Shown here piece by piece: positions 26,961 through 35,382 of a stretch of DNA of 56,621 nt (the stretch's first letter is position 1; every line of letters begins with the position of its first letter). The stretch lies in the NCBI GenBank assembly GCA_021203365.1, contig JAJQBI010000068.1, forward strand, positions 1-56,621, read 5' to 3'. The stretch is from Clostridiales bacterium. Its GTDB lineage: Bacteria > Bacillota > Clostridia > Lachnospirales > Lachnospiraceae. A program made the translations under genes and the position numbers. Below the pieces are notes generated by a model that was not told the origin of the DNA, searched no databases, and saw only the letters and a list, made by a program, of their open reading frames with translations.

Positions 26961-28091
26961 TCAATAGTTTCCCAGCACGCGCAGAGTCTGGGTTTCAGCC
27001 TCAATTCCCCGCAGGGCATTCTCCACGGAACCATCCCGCAGGTCTCCCTCAAAATCCACGAAAAAGCGGTATTCCCAGGTCTCTCCCGGAATGGGTCTGG
27101 ATTCAATCTTCGTCATGTTCAGACCATTGTAAATAATGTGGGAAAGCATATTGTACAGGGAACCGGTTCTGTGGGGCAGCTCAAAGCAGATGCTGATTTT
27201 TTTCGCATTTTCCTCATACACCGGCCGGGCGCTGACAATGATAAACCGGGTCACATTGCGCTCGCTCTTGCAGATATTTTCCGCCAGAATCTTCAGTCCG
27301 TAAACCTTCCCGGCCTCCCGGCTGGCAATGGCCGCGTGGGTTCTGTCCCCTTCCAGGCTTACTCTCCTGGCGGCGCCCGCCGTATTTTCCACCTCTGTCT
27401 TCTTCCAGTCCGGATGTGCCTCAAGATAGCTTCCGCACTGGGCCAGAGCCTGTGGATGAGAGTACACCCGCGTTATATCGGAAAGCTCCGCCTCCGGAAG
27501 CCCCAGAAGAACATGGGAGGCGTGGATCACCTGCTCTCCCACAATATACAGCTGATATTCCATAAGAAGGTCGTAAATATCTGTCACAATTCCCTGGGTT
27601 GAATTCTCAATGGGAAGAACCGCGTAATCGGCGCGGCCCTGGGCCACCTCCTCCATGGCTGCCCGGAAGGTTTTGACATGATAGCTCTCAATGTCCCCCT
27701 GGAAATATTCCCGCATCGCCGCATAGCTGTAGGCGCCCTCCACTCCCTGAAAAACCACGGTCACGCCGTCCAGAGGAAGATGATCCACCTTCTGAAAATT
27801 CCGTTCCATGGAAATGCCGTGCTCGGTGAGAAGCTGGTACTGTTTTTTCCGGCTGATGGCCATGATCTGCTGAAACAATTCCTGGGTTCCCATCGCGTTG
27901 AACTCCCCGTGAGCCTTTGCGCGAAGAGACCGGATCTTCGCTCCTTCCCGCTGGGGATCCAGCACCTTCTTTCCGGTACGGATCTTGTAAACCGCCACCT
28001 TTTCGCTGATCTTCATTCGCTCCTCAAAAAGGCGCACAATCTCTGTGTCAATGGCATCAATCTCCTCACGGTACTTCTCCAGCTCTGTCAT
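26961..28091 (-). CDS. pheA: bifunctional chorismate mutase/prephenate dehydratase
   Basis: A 376-residue enzyme for the two committed steps to phenylalanine. Residues 1-85 form an AroQ-type chorismate mutase (EIDAIDTEIVRLFEERM, then KKVLDPQRE). Residues about 108-285 are prephenate dehydratase (FQGVEGAYSYAAM, PIENSTQGIVTDIYDLL, and NVTRFIIVS with the catalytic Thr-Arg-Phe). The C-terminal ACT domain (about 297-370) keeps the ESRP-like phenylalanine-binding motif (KIESRPIPG), so feedback inhibition is expected. Its start overlaps the folC stop by 4 bases. It is the second gene of a five-gene unit. Confidence 0.97.
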   Translation of the reverse strand: MTELEKYREEIDAIDTEIVRLFEERMKISEKVAVYKIRTGKKVLDPQREGAKIRSLRAKAHGEFNAMGTQELFQQIMAISRKKQYQLLTEHGISMERNFQKVDHLPLDGVTVVFQGVEGAYSYAAMREYFQGDIESYHVKTFRAAMEEVAQGRADYAVLPIENSTQGIVTDIYDLLMEYQLYIVGEQVIHASHVLLGLPEAELSDITRVYSHPQALAQCGSYLEAHPDWKKTEVENTAGAARRVSLEGDRTHAAIASREAGKVYGLKILAENICKSERNVTRFIIVSARPVYEENAKKISICFELPHRTGSLYNMLSHIIYNGLNMTKIESRPIPGETWEYRFFVDFEGDLRDGSVENALRGIEAETQTLRVLGNY

Positions 28092-29392
28092 CTCTCTCCT
28101 CCATCCCTGTTTTTTCCTTCTTTCACAATTTCGGCCAGAACCCCGTGAAAGGCCAGGGATCCAAAGGCCAGGATCACACCGTCTCTGCCCGCCAGGCGAT
28201 AGGCCTCCTCCACAGCCTGAGGAATCTCATCAAAGGCCTGTACATCCGGATGAAACTCCCGGGCCGCGCATGCAAGCTCCTGGGGCGACAATGCCCGCGG
28301 GTTCTCCGGCGCGGCAATGGTCAGTATTTTTTCCGCACAGGGAGCGGTGATCTGCAAAACCGCCCGATAATCCTTGTCCCGGTACATGCCCATAATATAA
28401 TACAGCTTTTTCCCCGGAAAATACTGTTCAACGGAAAGGCGCAGCACTCTGGCGGCGGCCGGGTTATGGGCGCCGTCCAGCACAAACAGAGGATTCCGGT
28501 CAAGCACCGTAAAACGTCCCTCCCACCGGACCTTTTCAAGGCCCTTCTGCCGCTGGGAAACCGAGGTGGGAAAACCGGCTTTCTCCAGAATCTCCAGGGC
28601 TTTCAGGGCCAGCAGGGCGTTTTCTCTCTGATGGATTCCCGGAAGGGGAAGTGTGTATTCCTCCCCCTGATAAGAAAAAGCCTGCCCATCCAGGCCGTCT
28701 GACAAAACCCTCACCTCCCCGGGGTCTGTCTCACAGAAGGGGATTCCCCGTTCCCGGCAGACGCGCATGATTACATCCCGGGCCTCCGCCTCCTGCCGGA
28801 CGGTGACCATGGCGCTTCCGGCTTTCAGAATACCGGCTTTTTTCTCCGCGATCTCCCCGAGAGAATTTCCCAGATAGGCCATATGATCCATGCTGATAGA
28901 AGTCAGTACCGCCAGCACTGTGGTTTTTACAATATTGGTGGCATCCACGTCGCCGCCCATCCCGGTTTCCAGAAGGACAAGATCACAGTTCTGCTCCTGA
29001 AACCACAGGAAAGCGGCCGCGGTCTCAATCTCAAAGGGCGTGGGGCGGGAAAGTCCTTCCTTTTCCATTTTCTCCGCCGCGCCGGCAATCCGGGTTACAC
29101 AGGACGCGAATGCCTCCCGGGTAATGGATTCCCCGCTCACCTCCATCTGTTCCAGCTCACTGTAGACGGCCGGGGAGGTATATCTTCCCACCCGAAAACC
29201 GCTCTCGCAGAGAACCGAATACAGGCAGGCTATGACCGAGCCCTTCCCATTGGTGCCGGCAACATGTATAAATTTCAGGGAATCCTGGGGATTTCCCAGA
29301 TATTCCGTAAGATTCCGTATGTTCTGAAGGCCCAGCTCGCCGCCGAACCGCTCTGATGCCTGAATATATGCGCGGCTTTCCTGATAGTCCAT
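28088..29392 (-). CDS. folC: folylpolyglutamate synthase/dihydrofolate synthase
   Basis: A 434-residue Mur-ligase-type enzyme that adds glutamate to folates. Walker-type P-loop HVAGTNGKGS (about residues 43-52), YTSPAVYSELEQM (omega loop region), DVDATNIV and the FVLDGAHNPAA motif (about 302) are all present. Length is normal. An AGAGG site lies 9 bases before the ATG. It is the first gene of folC-pheA-DUF815-ppx-ppk1 and has a strong promoter just upstream. Confidence 0.96.
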   Translation of the reverse strand: MDYQESRAYIQASERFGGELGLQNIRNLTEYLGNPQDSLKFIHVAGTNGKGSVIACLYSVLCESGFRVGRYTSPAVYSELEQMEVSGESITREAFASCVTRIAGAAEKMEKEGLSRPTPFEIETAAAFLWFQEQNCDLVLLETGMGGDVDATNIVKTTVLAVLTSISMDHMAYLGNSLGEIAEKKAGILKAGSAMVTVRQEAEARDVIMRVCRERGIPFCETDPGEVRVLSDGLDGQAFSYQGEEYTLPLPGIHQRENALLALKALEILEKAGFPTSVSQRQKGLEKVRWEGRFTVLDRNPLFVLDGAHNPAAARVLRLSVEQYFPGKKLYYIMGMYRDKDYRAVLQITAPCAEKILTIAAPENPRALSPQELACAAREFHPDVQAFDEIPQAVEEAYRLAGRDGVILAFGSLAFHGVLAEIVKEGKNRDGGER

Positions 29393-29434
29393 GAGTTCTT
29401 ACCTCTTATTGTAAATGGAATAATAATCAAAAGC

Positions 29435-29463
29435 ATTATAACCCAGAGGTATTATTTTTGCAA
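29435..29463 (-). promoter_or_regulatory. promoter of the folC-pheA-DUF815-ppx-ppk1 unit
   Basis: On the minus strand TTGCAA, a 17-base spacer and TATAAT, ending about 42 bases before the folC ATG. Confidence 0.85.
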
Positions 29464-29527
29464 GGCAGGCCATACTAGATTCAGTGTTAAATTTTCGTAA
29501 GCAGTGATTTAAAAAGGGGGAATTTAT

Positions 29528-30070
29528 ATGAAGAGAAATGATTTTCTGATATGCGGACTGACGGGACTGTGTCTGGAGATCTCCTGGTCCGGTCTGGTCT
29601 CTCTGCTTTCCGGAGATCTGACCATGATCGGAAAAACCTCTCCGCTGATGTTTCCCATCTACGGCCTGGCGGCTGTCATCCGCCCGGTCTACGGAAAGCT
29701 TTCCGATCTGCCGGTCTGTCTGCGGGGTGTGCTCTATGCCCTTGGCATATACTGCGTGGAATTCACCTTTGGAACGATTCTGCGTTTTTTCCATATGTGT
29801 CCATGGGATTACTCCCAGGCGGCCTTCCAATACAAAGGACTGATCCGCCTGGATTATTTTCCCCTGTGGTTCCTCATGGGACTTTTTTATGAAAAGCTTC
29901 TTCTGCATCTGTACTTCACAGTACCTGTGCAAAGACAGACAATACAGTCATCTGGACGCGTTTTTCAGCGTTGTGTAAAGTCCGGCATAGCTGGTCTCTA
30001 TATAGGGAAGGATAAAAAACGTACCGATTCCCAGGGTGACACAGGCAACCAGCACCCAGCCGATAAATGA
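29528..30070 (+). CDS. CmpB-like putative ABC-transporter-type membrane protein
   Basis: A 180-residue membrane protein of the group annotated as putative ABC transporter type IV (CmpB-like). It has several transmembrane helices and the conserved segments CGLTGLCLEISWSG, FPIYGLAAVIRPVYG, CVEFTFGTILR, CPWDYSQA and GLIRLDYFPLWFLMGL. Family similarity is clear up to about residue 135; the last 40 residues are polar, unlike the family, and are encoded where this gene overlaps the 3' end of the opposite DUF975 gene by 123 bases. This could be a stop-codon loss or small frameshift. GGGGGA lies 8 bases before the ATG. No ABC ATPase is nearby; function unknown. Confidence 0.8.
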   Translation: MKRNDFLICGLTGLCLEISWSGLVSLLSGDLTMIGKTSPLMFPIYGLAAVIRPVYGKLSDLPVCLRGVLYALGIYCVEFTFGTILRFFHMCPWDYSQAAFQYKGLIRLDYFPLWFLMGLFYEKLLLHLYFTVPVQRQTIQSSGRVFQRCVKSGIAGLYIGKDKKRTDSQGDTGNQHPADK

Positions 30071-30688
30071 CAGGTGAAACAGAAAGGTTTTCCACTTCTG
30101 TCCCTTCATCATTTCTCTGGAGAGCCGCAGTGCGTCACGGGTTTTCATTTCCGGATTCTCCGCCAGAATGTAGGGCACCATCAGGAAGCAGTATTCCAGA
30201 TAGATGCCGGGTATGATCAGGCAGATGGTTCCAAGCGTGGTCAGAAGGGCGCGCGCAAGCAGAGTCAGCAGGATGTTCCCATAGTGATTCCGGAAGCCCC
30301 AGAGAAGAAGATTTACTTCCGTGTCCTTTCCCTTTTGCTGCATTTCCAGATAAAACCGGTTTTTTCCGACTTTCAGCACGGGAAGTACCAGGACCGCGAA
30401 AACAGTCGATATTACCATCAGCACAAAGGCTGCCCCGCCGAGAATTCCCAGAATCAGCAGAATGTACTGCGTGGCTCCCATGCCGCCTCCCACACTGCTG
30501 CCGACCACATTCCCCAGCGCAGAGGGAAGATCTGAAACCTCATCCGGCAGATTGTCACTCCCTGAGCTGACCGCGCTGACCACAATGACAATCAGACTTA
30601 CCAGAACTGCCTTCCAGTAACAGGTTTTCAGCCTGCGTTTCGCGGATGCTTTCAATTCCTTTCCTGACCATTCTCTTTCCATTTCCAT
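29948..30688 (-). CDS. DUF975-family membrane protein
   Basis: A 246-residue integral membrane protein. It begins with an amphipathic ELKASAKRRLKTCYWKAVLVSL segment split by helix 1, has about five to six hydrophobic helices, and shows the family's WGFRNHYGNILLT and MKTRDALRLSREMMKGQKW blocks. DUF975 proteins are common in Firmicutes and are of unknown function. AGAGG is 6 bases before the ATG. It lies between the CPBP protease gene (upstream, same strand) and the convergent CmpB-like gene. A hairpin repeat separates it from the CPBP gene. Confidence 0.85.
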   Translation of the reverse strand: MEMEREWSGKELKASAKRRLKTCYWKAVLVSLIVIVVSAVSSGSDNLPDEVSDLPSALGNVVGSSVGGGMGATQYILLILGILGGAAFVLMVISTVFAVLVLPVLKVGKNRFYLEMQQKGKDTEVNLLLWGFRNHYGNILLTLLARALLTTLGTICLIIPGIYLEYCFLMVPYILAENPEMKTRDALRLSREMMKGQKWKTFLFHLSFIGWVLVACVTLGIGTFFILPYIETSYAGLYTTLKNASR

Positions 30689-30703
30689 AGGTTACCTCTT
30701 TTC

Positions 30704-30731
30704 TTTATAAATGTGATGATTAAAGCGGCAA
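30704..30731 (-). promoter_or_regulatory. candidate promoter of the DUF975 gene
   Basis: On the minus strand TTGCCG, a 16-base spacer and TATAAA. The -35 lies inside the arm of the palindromic repeat at 30725-30746. Confidence 0.5.
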
Positions 30732-30746
30732 AAGGTCTTTTGCCGC
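30725..30746. repeat. perfect 10-base-pair palindrome of the intergenic repeat family
   Basis: GCGGCAAAAG (30725-30734), GT, CTTTTGCCGC (30737-30746), bordered by GATGAT on the left and ATGATAC on the right, like the other members at 31816 and 33588. Confidence 0.85.
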
Positions 30747-30767
30747 CATGATACGCGTACTACTTCA

Positions 30768-31799
30768 TCATCCTACAACCGCAGAAATCACAATCAGCAC
30801 AATCGAGGACAGTACAAACAGAAGCATTCCCGTATTTAAATAAACCGTCCGGAATTTACTGCCCTTCGGCAATTCCATCTCAGCGCGCACAAAGGACACT
30901 TTCTTCCTTCTCCGCAGGAACAAAACCAGGCCCACGATGGTGGCCGCCAGAAAGGCACAGATATAGATCAAAAGCAGGGCCACCGGTGCAAGAGCTTCAA
31001 AAGACAGGGCATCGAGGTTATCCAGTGCGGACAGATCCACGTCATTTATCAGCGTAGAGGTCAGCACACTTCCGATAAAATTATATCCCATGTGCATCCC
31101 CAGAGAGTAGCGCAGCTTTCCGGTTTTCAGATAGGTGTACCCAAACACAAGTCCGATTGGAAATGTATAGCAGAACTGCGAAATGTTCCCGTGAAAAAGG
31201 CCAAACATCAGGGCCGTAGTGACAACTGCCAGCCTCTCCCCGTAACAGCTCATCCGGTCGATCAGCTGTTTCCGGAAAACAAGTTCTTCAAACATCGGCG
31301 CCAGAATTACCAGAAACAGAATTTTCAGAAAAAATGAGTCCGCCATCGAGTAAGTTGTGATGTCCACATCAGACACTATACCGGTCAGTGCACTGAACAC
31401 GTCCGTGAGAATCGTTCCCACAGTATTTCCCAGATTCGCCAGGAAGAGCGCGATCAAAAACATCTGTATGAACTGCCCGGGCTTTAATGAAATTTTTTTC
31501 GTGTTGGCATATGCCCCGCCGCGGGCGGGAACACGGCGGAAAATCAACAGGCCCGCCGGCACCCCGAGCACATATATGGGTGCAAATGCAAAAACCCACA
31601 TTCCCCATGAAGTCGCTTCCCATTTTGAAAACAGCAGATCGCACGCAATCTGCGCAAGGCTCGAAACCACCACAATGGCAAAGCAGCCGAGTCCAAGAGT
31701 GGAAAAACATTTCCGGGCTTCCCTCCGATCTTTTTCTGAAAATGCAGGTTCTCCGGCCGGATCTGTGTATCCCTGATTTTCCTGTGTCACATTTACCAT
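30768..31799 (-). CDS. CPBP-family intramembrane glutamic endopeptidase
   Basis: A 343-residue membrane protein with about eight helices. The CPBP/ABI protease motifs are intact: EExxxR as FEELVFRK (about residue 166-173), FxxxH as FGLFHGN (about 200-206) and the later HMGYN (about 238). In studied members the two glutamates and histidines form the active site, and roles include prenyl-protein processing, bacteriocin self-immunity and regulated proteolysis. GGGAGGAG precedes the ATG. It sits upstream of the DUF975 gene on the same strand, among small membrane proteins and repeats. Substrate unknown. Confidence 0.92.
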   Translation of the reverse strand: MVNVTQENQGYTDPAGEPAFSEKDRREARKCFSTLGLGCFAIVVVSSLAQIACDLLFSKWEATSWGMWVFAFAPIYVLGVPAGLLIFRRVPARGGAYANTKKISLKPGQFIQMFLIALFLANLGNTVGTILTDVFSALTGIVSDVDITTYSMADSFFLKILFLVILAPMFEELVFRKQLIDRMSCYGERLAVVTTALMFGLFHGNISQFCYTFPIGLVFGYTYLKTGKLRYSLGMHMGYNFIGSVLTSTLINDVDLSALDNLDALSFEALAPVALLLIYICAFLAATIVGLVLFLRRRKKVSFVRAEMELPKGSKFRTVYLNTGMLLFVLSSIVLIVISAVVG

Positions 31800-31815
31800 T
31801 TCTCTCCTCCCTCTC

Positions 31816-31890
31816 GTATCATGATTGAAGCGTCAAAGGATATTTTGTCGCTATGATGTTGGGAGCCAAAGGATTTGGCCCCTGTGATAC
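31816..31890. repeat. two-hairpin palindromic repeat unit with GTATCA/TGATAC ends
   Basis: Bounded by GTATCA (31816-31821) and TGATAC (31885-31890). Inside are two stems: AGCGTCAAA with TTTTGTCGCT (31829-31852) and GGGAGCCAAA with TTTGGCCCC (about 31861-31882). The first half is about 90 percent identical over some 38 bases to the unit at 33588. Confidence 0.8.
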
Positions 31891-32057
31891 CTGTTTTTCT
31901 GACAGATTCTCCCTCTGTCCGTCAAAGTATTACACAACCTTATCTTACCATTGAAAAGAGCCTTTATGTTGACCATTTGTGCAATGTCTCCTGTCCGTTT
32001 GTGCCATTTATGGAAACCTGCAGGCGCTTTGGAAAAACAGGTTCCCCAAATTTACAT

Positions 32058-32100
32058 CAAAAAAGACATGGCATTCCACTTTTGAAATCAATGCCATGTC
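32058..32100 (-). terminator. rho-independent terminator of the guanine deaminase gene
   Basis: On the minus strand an 11-base-pair stem GACATGGCATT/AATGCCATGTC with a 14-base loop is followed by six T. Confidence 0.85.
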
Positions 32101-32135
32101 TCTTTTCGCAGGTCAGGCGCGGTGCGCTGCCCGCG

Positions 32136-33428
32136 CTATTTCACTTTCCTGCCGGCCACATATTTCGCCTCAATTCCAGACATATCCCCTCCGAGATACG
32201 CGAACCGCTCCAATCTCTGGTGCAGCGAAAGCTCCTGAGGATGGGGAAACCTCTCATCGTTCAGAATGAGCGCGTCAAACTCATACCCTTCCTCAAATTT
32301 TCCCACATTGCCGAAAAACCAGCCGCCTCCCACCGTCGCCATATAGAATACTTCCTCAAATGTCAGCGGCTTTGCGCTTTGGTCCACAAGGCGCCAGTAC
32401 ATTTTGGAAGCCTGCACCGCGTATGTCATTGCCCTGAAAATGGATTCCGTCTGCCCGCCGGCCACATCGCTCCCAAGACCGACCCGAAGCCCCATATCAA
32501 GATATTTCCGGATCGGGGCAATCCCCGATGCCAGGTCCAGGTTGGATGCCGGGCAGTGTGCCACGATCACGTCATTTCTTCTGATCCGCTCTGCCTCCGC
32601 GTCCGAAGAGTACACACAATGTGCCATAACCGTCCTGCCGGTGAATTTTCCGCCCGGTCTGTTTCCGAACAGGTCATAGCGGTCATAGCAGTCCCCATAA
32701 AACGAGGCTTCCGGGAACAGTTTCCCTACCAGCTCTATTTCCTCCGGATTCTCAGACAGATGGGACTGCACAGGCAGATCGTAGGTCTTTCTCACTCCCT
32801 TAAGTTTCTCCAGCAGCTCTCTGGAACAGCTGGGAATAAACCGCGGAGTCAGGATTGGCCGGGTGTACCGGTATTTTCCGGAAATGTCCTCAAGCCATTC
32901 AACGGTCTGAGCCGCCGAGTCTTCGGCACTTTGTTCTCTCAGTCCCTCCGGTGCATTCTGATCCATATTGACTTTTCCCACATAAGTGACCAGTCCGGTA
33001 TCCTCCATCAGATCCATCAGACACTCGGTCGCCGCCTTATGCCTTGTTCCGAAAATAACCGCCCTCGTAGTCGCACTCGCCTTCAGCGCTTCCGCAAAAA
33101 TCGAATAGGCTTTTTTCGCATAGTCTTCATCCGCATATTTTGCTTCTTCCGGAAACGCCTGGTGATCCAGCCAGTCCAGCAGTTCCATATCCATGCCCGT
33201 TCCGCGGAAGCCAAACTGCGGCGCATGGATATGCAGATCCGTGAGTCCCGGGATAATCATCTGATCCTTATAGTCATGCAGCGGCAGATCTTTGTACTTA
33301 TCCGGCAGTTCCGCAAAAATTCCCCGGCACAGACCATTCTCACAGACAAGAAAATGGCGGGGAAAGACGTTTATCTTACCCATAGACGCACTGTAAAGTA
33401 TGTTTCCTTTTATGACAAAACCGTTCAT
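32136..33428 (-). CDS. guaD: guanine deaminase
   Basis: A 430-residue amidohydrolase that converts guanine to xanthine. The metal ligands are visible: H-x-H in PGLTDLHIHAPQFGF (about residues 60-74; the APQ after HxH is typical of guanine deaminase), His in QSHLSENPEE (about 225), His in MAHCVYSS (about 265) and Asp in GLGSDVAGG (about 318). Length fits. The start at 33428 has GGAGGTGA 5-6 bases upstream; the frame continues upstream without a matching site. With xpt at 51.5 kb it gives guanine-to-xanthine salvage. It has its own promoter and terminator and diverges from pyrB. Confidence 0.94.
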   Translation of the reverse strand: MNGFVIKGNILYSASMGKINVFPRHFLVCENGLCRGIFAELPDKYKDLPLHDYKDQMIIPGLTDLHIHAPQFGFRGTGMDMELLDWLDHQAFPEEAKYADEDYAKKAYSIFAEALKASATTRAVIFGTRHKAATECLMDLMEDTGLVTYVGKVNMDQNAPEGLREQSAEDSAAQTVEWLEDISGKYRYTRPILTPRFIPSCSRELLEKLKGVRKTYDLPVQSHLSENPEEIELVGKLFPEASFYGDCYDRYDLFGNRPGGKFTGRTVMAHCVYSSDAEAERIRRNDVIVAHCPASNLDLASGIAPIRKYLDMGLRVGLGSDVAGGQTESIFRAMTYAVQASKMYWRLVDQSAKPLTFEEVFYMATVGGGWFFGNVGKFEEGYEFDALILNDERFPHPQELSLHQRLERFAYLGGDMSGIEAKYVAGRKVK

Positions 33429-33513
33429 ATTCACCTCCGAAATGATGGACCGTATAACTGCTTTCTGCGTCTCTTCCATCCGCGGCATTCGCCGGGCGAA
33501 GAAACTGTAACTT

Positions 33514-33542
33514 ATGATACCATCCCATCCGCCTAAAAACAA
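33514..33542 (-). promoter_or_regulatory. promoter of guaD
   Basis: On the minus strand TTGTTT, a 17-base spacer and TATCAT. The -10 lies within GGTATCAT, the same word that ends the intergenic repeats. Confidence 0.6.
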
Positions 33543-33564
33543 TGTTATTCCGGAAAAATTCACC

Positions 33565-33593
33565 TTGAAAAATACCTTCGCTTATTATATCAT
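33565..33593 (+). promoter_or_regulatory. promoter of pyrB-pyrI
   Basis: TTGAAA (33565-33570), 17-base spacer, TATCAT (33588-33593). The -10 is the left edge of the palindromic repeat at 33588-33627, so the repeat would be the 5' leader. Confidence 0.55.
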
Positions 33594-33627
33594 GGTTGAA
33601 GCGACGAAGGTATTTTGTCGCTGTGAT
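33588..33627. repeat. palindromic repeat unit before pyrB
   Basis: Stem AGCGACGAA (33600-33608) with TTTTGTCGCT (33613-33622), flanked by ATCAT and GTGAT. A second pairing is possible between AATACCTTCG (33571-33580) and CGAAGGTATT (33605-33614). Confidence 0.8.
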
Positions 33628-33671
33628 TGAGGATAACGGTGAAACAGATGTAAATTTGATGGAGGTACGAC

Positions 33672-34595
33672 ATGAGACATTTAATGAGTCCTTTGGATTT
33701 CTCCGTGGAAGAGCTGGACCGGCTTCTGGATCTGGCAGACGACATCGGAGCCAATCCCGGGAAATACGCGCATACCTGTGACGGCAAAAGACTAGCGACT
33801 TTATTTTATGAGCCAAGCACACGAACCCGCCTGAGTTTCGAGGCGGCCATGATGAATCTTGGCGGCAAGGTTCTCGGATTTTCCTCTGCGGATTCCAGCT
33901 CCGCGGCAAAGGGCGAAAGTGTTGCCGATACCCTTCGTGTTACTTCCTGCTATGCAGATATCTGTGCCATGCGCCACCCCAAGGAGGGTGCCCCTCTTGT
34001 AGCTTCCATGGCTTCCAGTATTCCGGTGATCAACGCCGGCGACGGCGGCCATCAGCATCCCACCCAGACTTTAACTGATCTTCTCACCATCCGTTCTCTT
34101 AAGGGCAGGCTGAACAACCTGACCATAGGCCTGTGCGGCGACCTGAAATTCGGACGCACGGTCCACTCTCTGATTGAAGCTCTGGTGCGCTACAGCGATG
34201 TAAGATTTGTCCTGATTTCCCCGGAGGAGCTGCGAATCCCCAGCTATATCCGGGAGGATGTTTTAAACCGCGGACATGTTCCCTTTAAGGAGGTGGAGCG
34301 CCTGGAGGATGCCCTTCCGGATCTGGATATTCTCTACATGACACGGGTACAGAAGGAACGCTTCTTCAACGAGGAAGATTACGTGCGCATGAAAGATTTT
34401 TACATATTGGACCGACAGAAAATGGAGCTTGCGAGAGAGGATATGTTTGTTCTCCATCCTCTTCCCAGGGTAAATGAGATTGCCGTTGAGGTGGACTCAG
34501 ATCCCCGCGCAGCCTATTTCAAACAGGCCCAGTACGGCGTTTACGTTCGTATGGCCCTGATTCTTACTTTACTGGAGGTGGAACTGCCATGTTAA
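33672..34595 (+). CDS. pyrB: aspartate carbamoyltransferase catalytic subunit
   Basis: A 307-residue enzyme that joins carbamoyl phosphate to aspartate, the first committed step of pyrimidine synthesis. The carbamoyl phosphate loop [13 protein letters not shown] (about residues 44-56), the [10 protein letters not shown] loop (about 74-83), [12 protein letters not shown] (about 129-140) and HPLPRVNEI (about 262) are complete. GGAGGTA precedes the ATG. It overlaps pyrI by 7 bases, consistent with the dodecameric, allosterically regulated enzyme. No PyrR-type attenuator was seen; only a small palindrome lies in the leader. Confidence 0.98.
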   Translation: MRHLMSPLDFSVEELDRLLDLADDIGANPGKYAHTCDGKRLATLFYEPSTRTRLSFEAAMMNLGGKVLGFSSADSSSAAKGESVADTLRVTSCYADICAMRHPKEGAPLVASMASSIPVINAGDGGHQHPTQTLTDLLTIRSLKGRLNNLTIGLCGDLKFGRTVHSLIEALVRYSDVRFVLISPEELRIPSYIREDVLNRGHVPFKEVERLEDALPDLDILYMTRVQKERFFNEEDYVRMKDFYILDRQKMELAREDMFVLHPLPRVNEIAVEVDSDPRAAYFKQAQYGVYVRMALILTLLEVELPC

Positions 34596-35026
34596 ATGTT
34601 GGAGCTCTTCAGGAGGGCTATGTTCTGGATCACATTAAGGCCGGAAAAGCCATGACAATCTATCATGACCTGAAGCTGGACAAGCTGAACTGCACCGTCG
34701 CGATTATCAAAAACGCCCAGAGCAACAAAATGGGAAAGAAAGATATTATTAAAGTAGAATGCCCCATTGACCAGGTGAATCTGGACATTGTGGGATTCAT
34801 TGATCACAACATTACGGTGAATATTATCAAAGACGGGGAAATTGTAGAAAAAAGAAAGGTTCGCATTCCCAAACAGATCGTAAATGTGATCCGCTGCAAA
34901 AATCCCCGCTGCATCACATCCATTGAACAGGGACTGGATCATGTGTTTGTCCTGGCCGATGAGGAGAAGGAAATCTATCGCTGTAAATACTGCGAGGAAA
35001 AATACAGAGGGCACAGGAATAAATAA
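34589..35026 (+). CDS. pyrI: aspartate carbamoyltransferase regulatory subunit
   Basis: A 145-residue PyrI that binds CTP/ATP and tunes PyrB. The N-terminal nucleotide-binding domain begins [16 protein letters not shown], and the C-terminal zinc domain has C-x4-C (CKNPRC) and C-x2-C (CKYC) with the usual spacing of about 22 residues between pairs. It starts inside the end of pyrB and its stop lies only three bases from the 3' end of the opposite-strand RNase P RNA. Confidence 0.97.
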   Translation: MLNVGALQEGYVLDHIKAGKAMTIYHDLKLDKLNCTVAIIKNAQSNKMGKKDIIKVECPIDQVNLDIVGFIDHNITVNIIKDGEIVEKRKVRIPKQIVNVIRCKNPRCITSIEQGLDHVFVLADEEKEIYRCKYCEEKYRGHRNK

Positions 35027-35029
35027 ACT

Positions 35030-35382
35030 GCAGTCAGGCCGATAAGCCGGGTTATGTCGTTGGGTGATCATCTATCTAGGCCTTCCGTTGCCGGAAGGCT
35101 CCAGCGACCCACCTGAAAGCACGGCGGGCCACCGTATCGCTTTCGTTTCGGTCTTGCTTCAGATGGAGTTTACATGTGCCCGTCCTGTTACCAGTCCGGC
35201 GGTAGTCTCTTACACTGCCTTTCCACCCTTACCCCGCCTGTAGGACGGGGCGGTTTATTTCTGTTGCACTGGTCTGGGAGTTGCCTCCACCGGACGTTAT
35301 CCGGCATCCTGCCCTGTGAAGCCCGGACTTTCCTCGTCTGGACCCTTTCGTCTGTCCAGCCGCGATCACCTGGCCTGGCTGC
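35030..35382 (-). ncRNA. rnpB: RNase P RNA (class A)
   Basis: About 353 bases. On the minus strand the conserved blocks are present: GAGGAAAGTCCGGGCTTC near the 5' third (CR-I), AGAGACTACCGCC, and near the 3' end AGATAGATGATCACC and ACATAACCCGGCTTAT. I set the ends by the terminal P1 helix: 5' GCAGCCAGGCC (35382-35372) pairs with 3' GGCCTGACTGC (35040-35030) with one mismatch. The 5' end agrees with the start point expected from the promoter at 35390-35418. The RNA is the catalytic part of the enzyme that trims tRNA 5' ends. Confidence 0.96.

Larger units (their letters stand above)
31800..32135. other. 336-base intergenic region
   Basis: No credible gene. It holds, from left, the CPBP ribosome site, a two-hairpin repeat unit (31816-31890), about 165 bases of A/T-rich sequence without a clear signal, and the guanine deaminase terminator (32058-32100). 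No convincing promoter for the CPBP gene was found. Confidence 0.6.

Noticed and set aside
29399-29932. 177-codon minus-strand frame opposite the CmpB-like gene
   Set aside because: It has no membrane helices or motifs and covers the folC promoter, while the plus-strand frame shows family motifs and a good ribosome site.
31875-33536. 553-codon plus-strand frame opposite guaD
   Set aside because: Guanine deaminase motifs are complete on the minus strand; this frame has none.
33571-33671. PyrR-type attenuator or other riboswitch before pyrB
   Set aside because: No terminator with a T-run lies in the leader, and one of the alternative arms falls within the promoter spacer and would not be transcribed.
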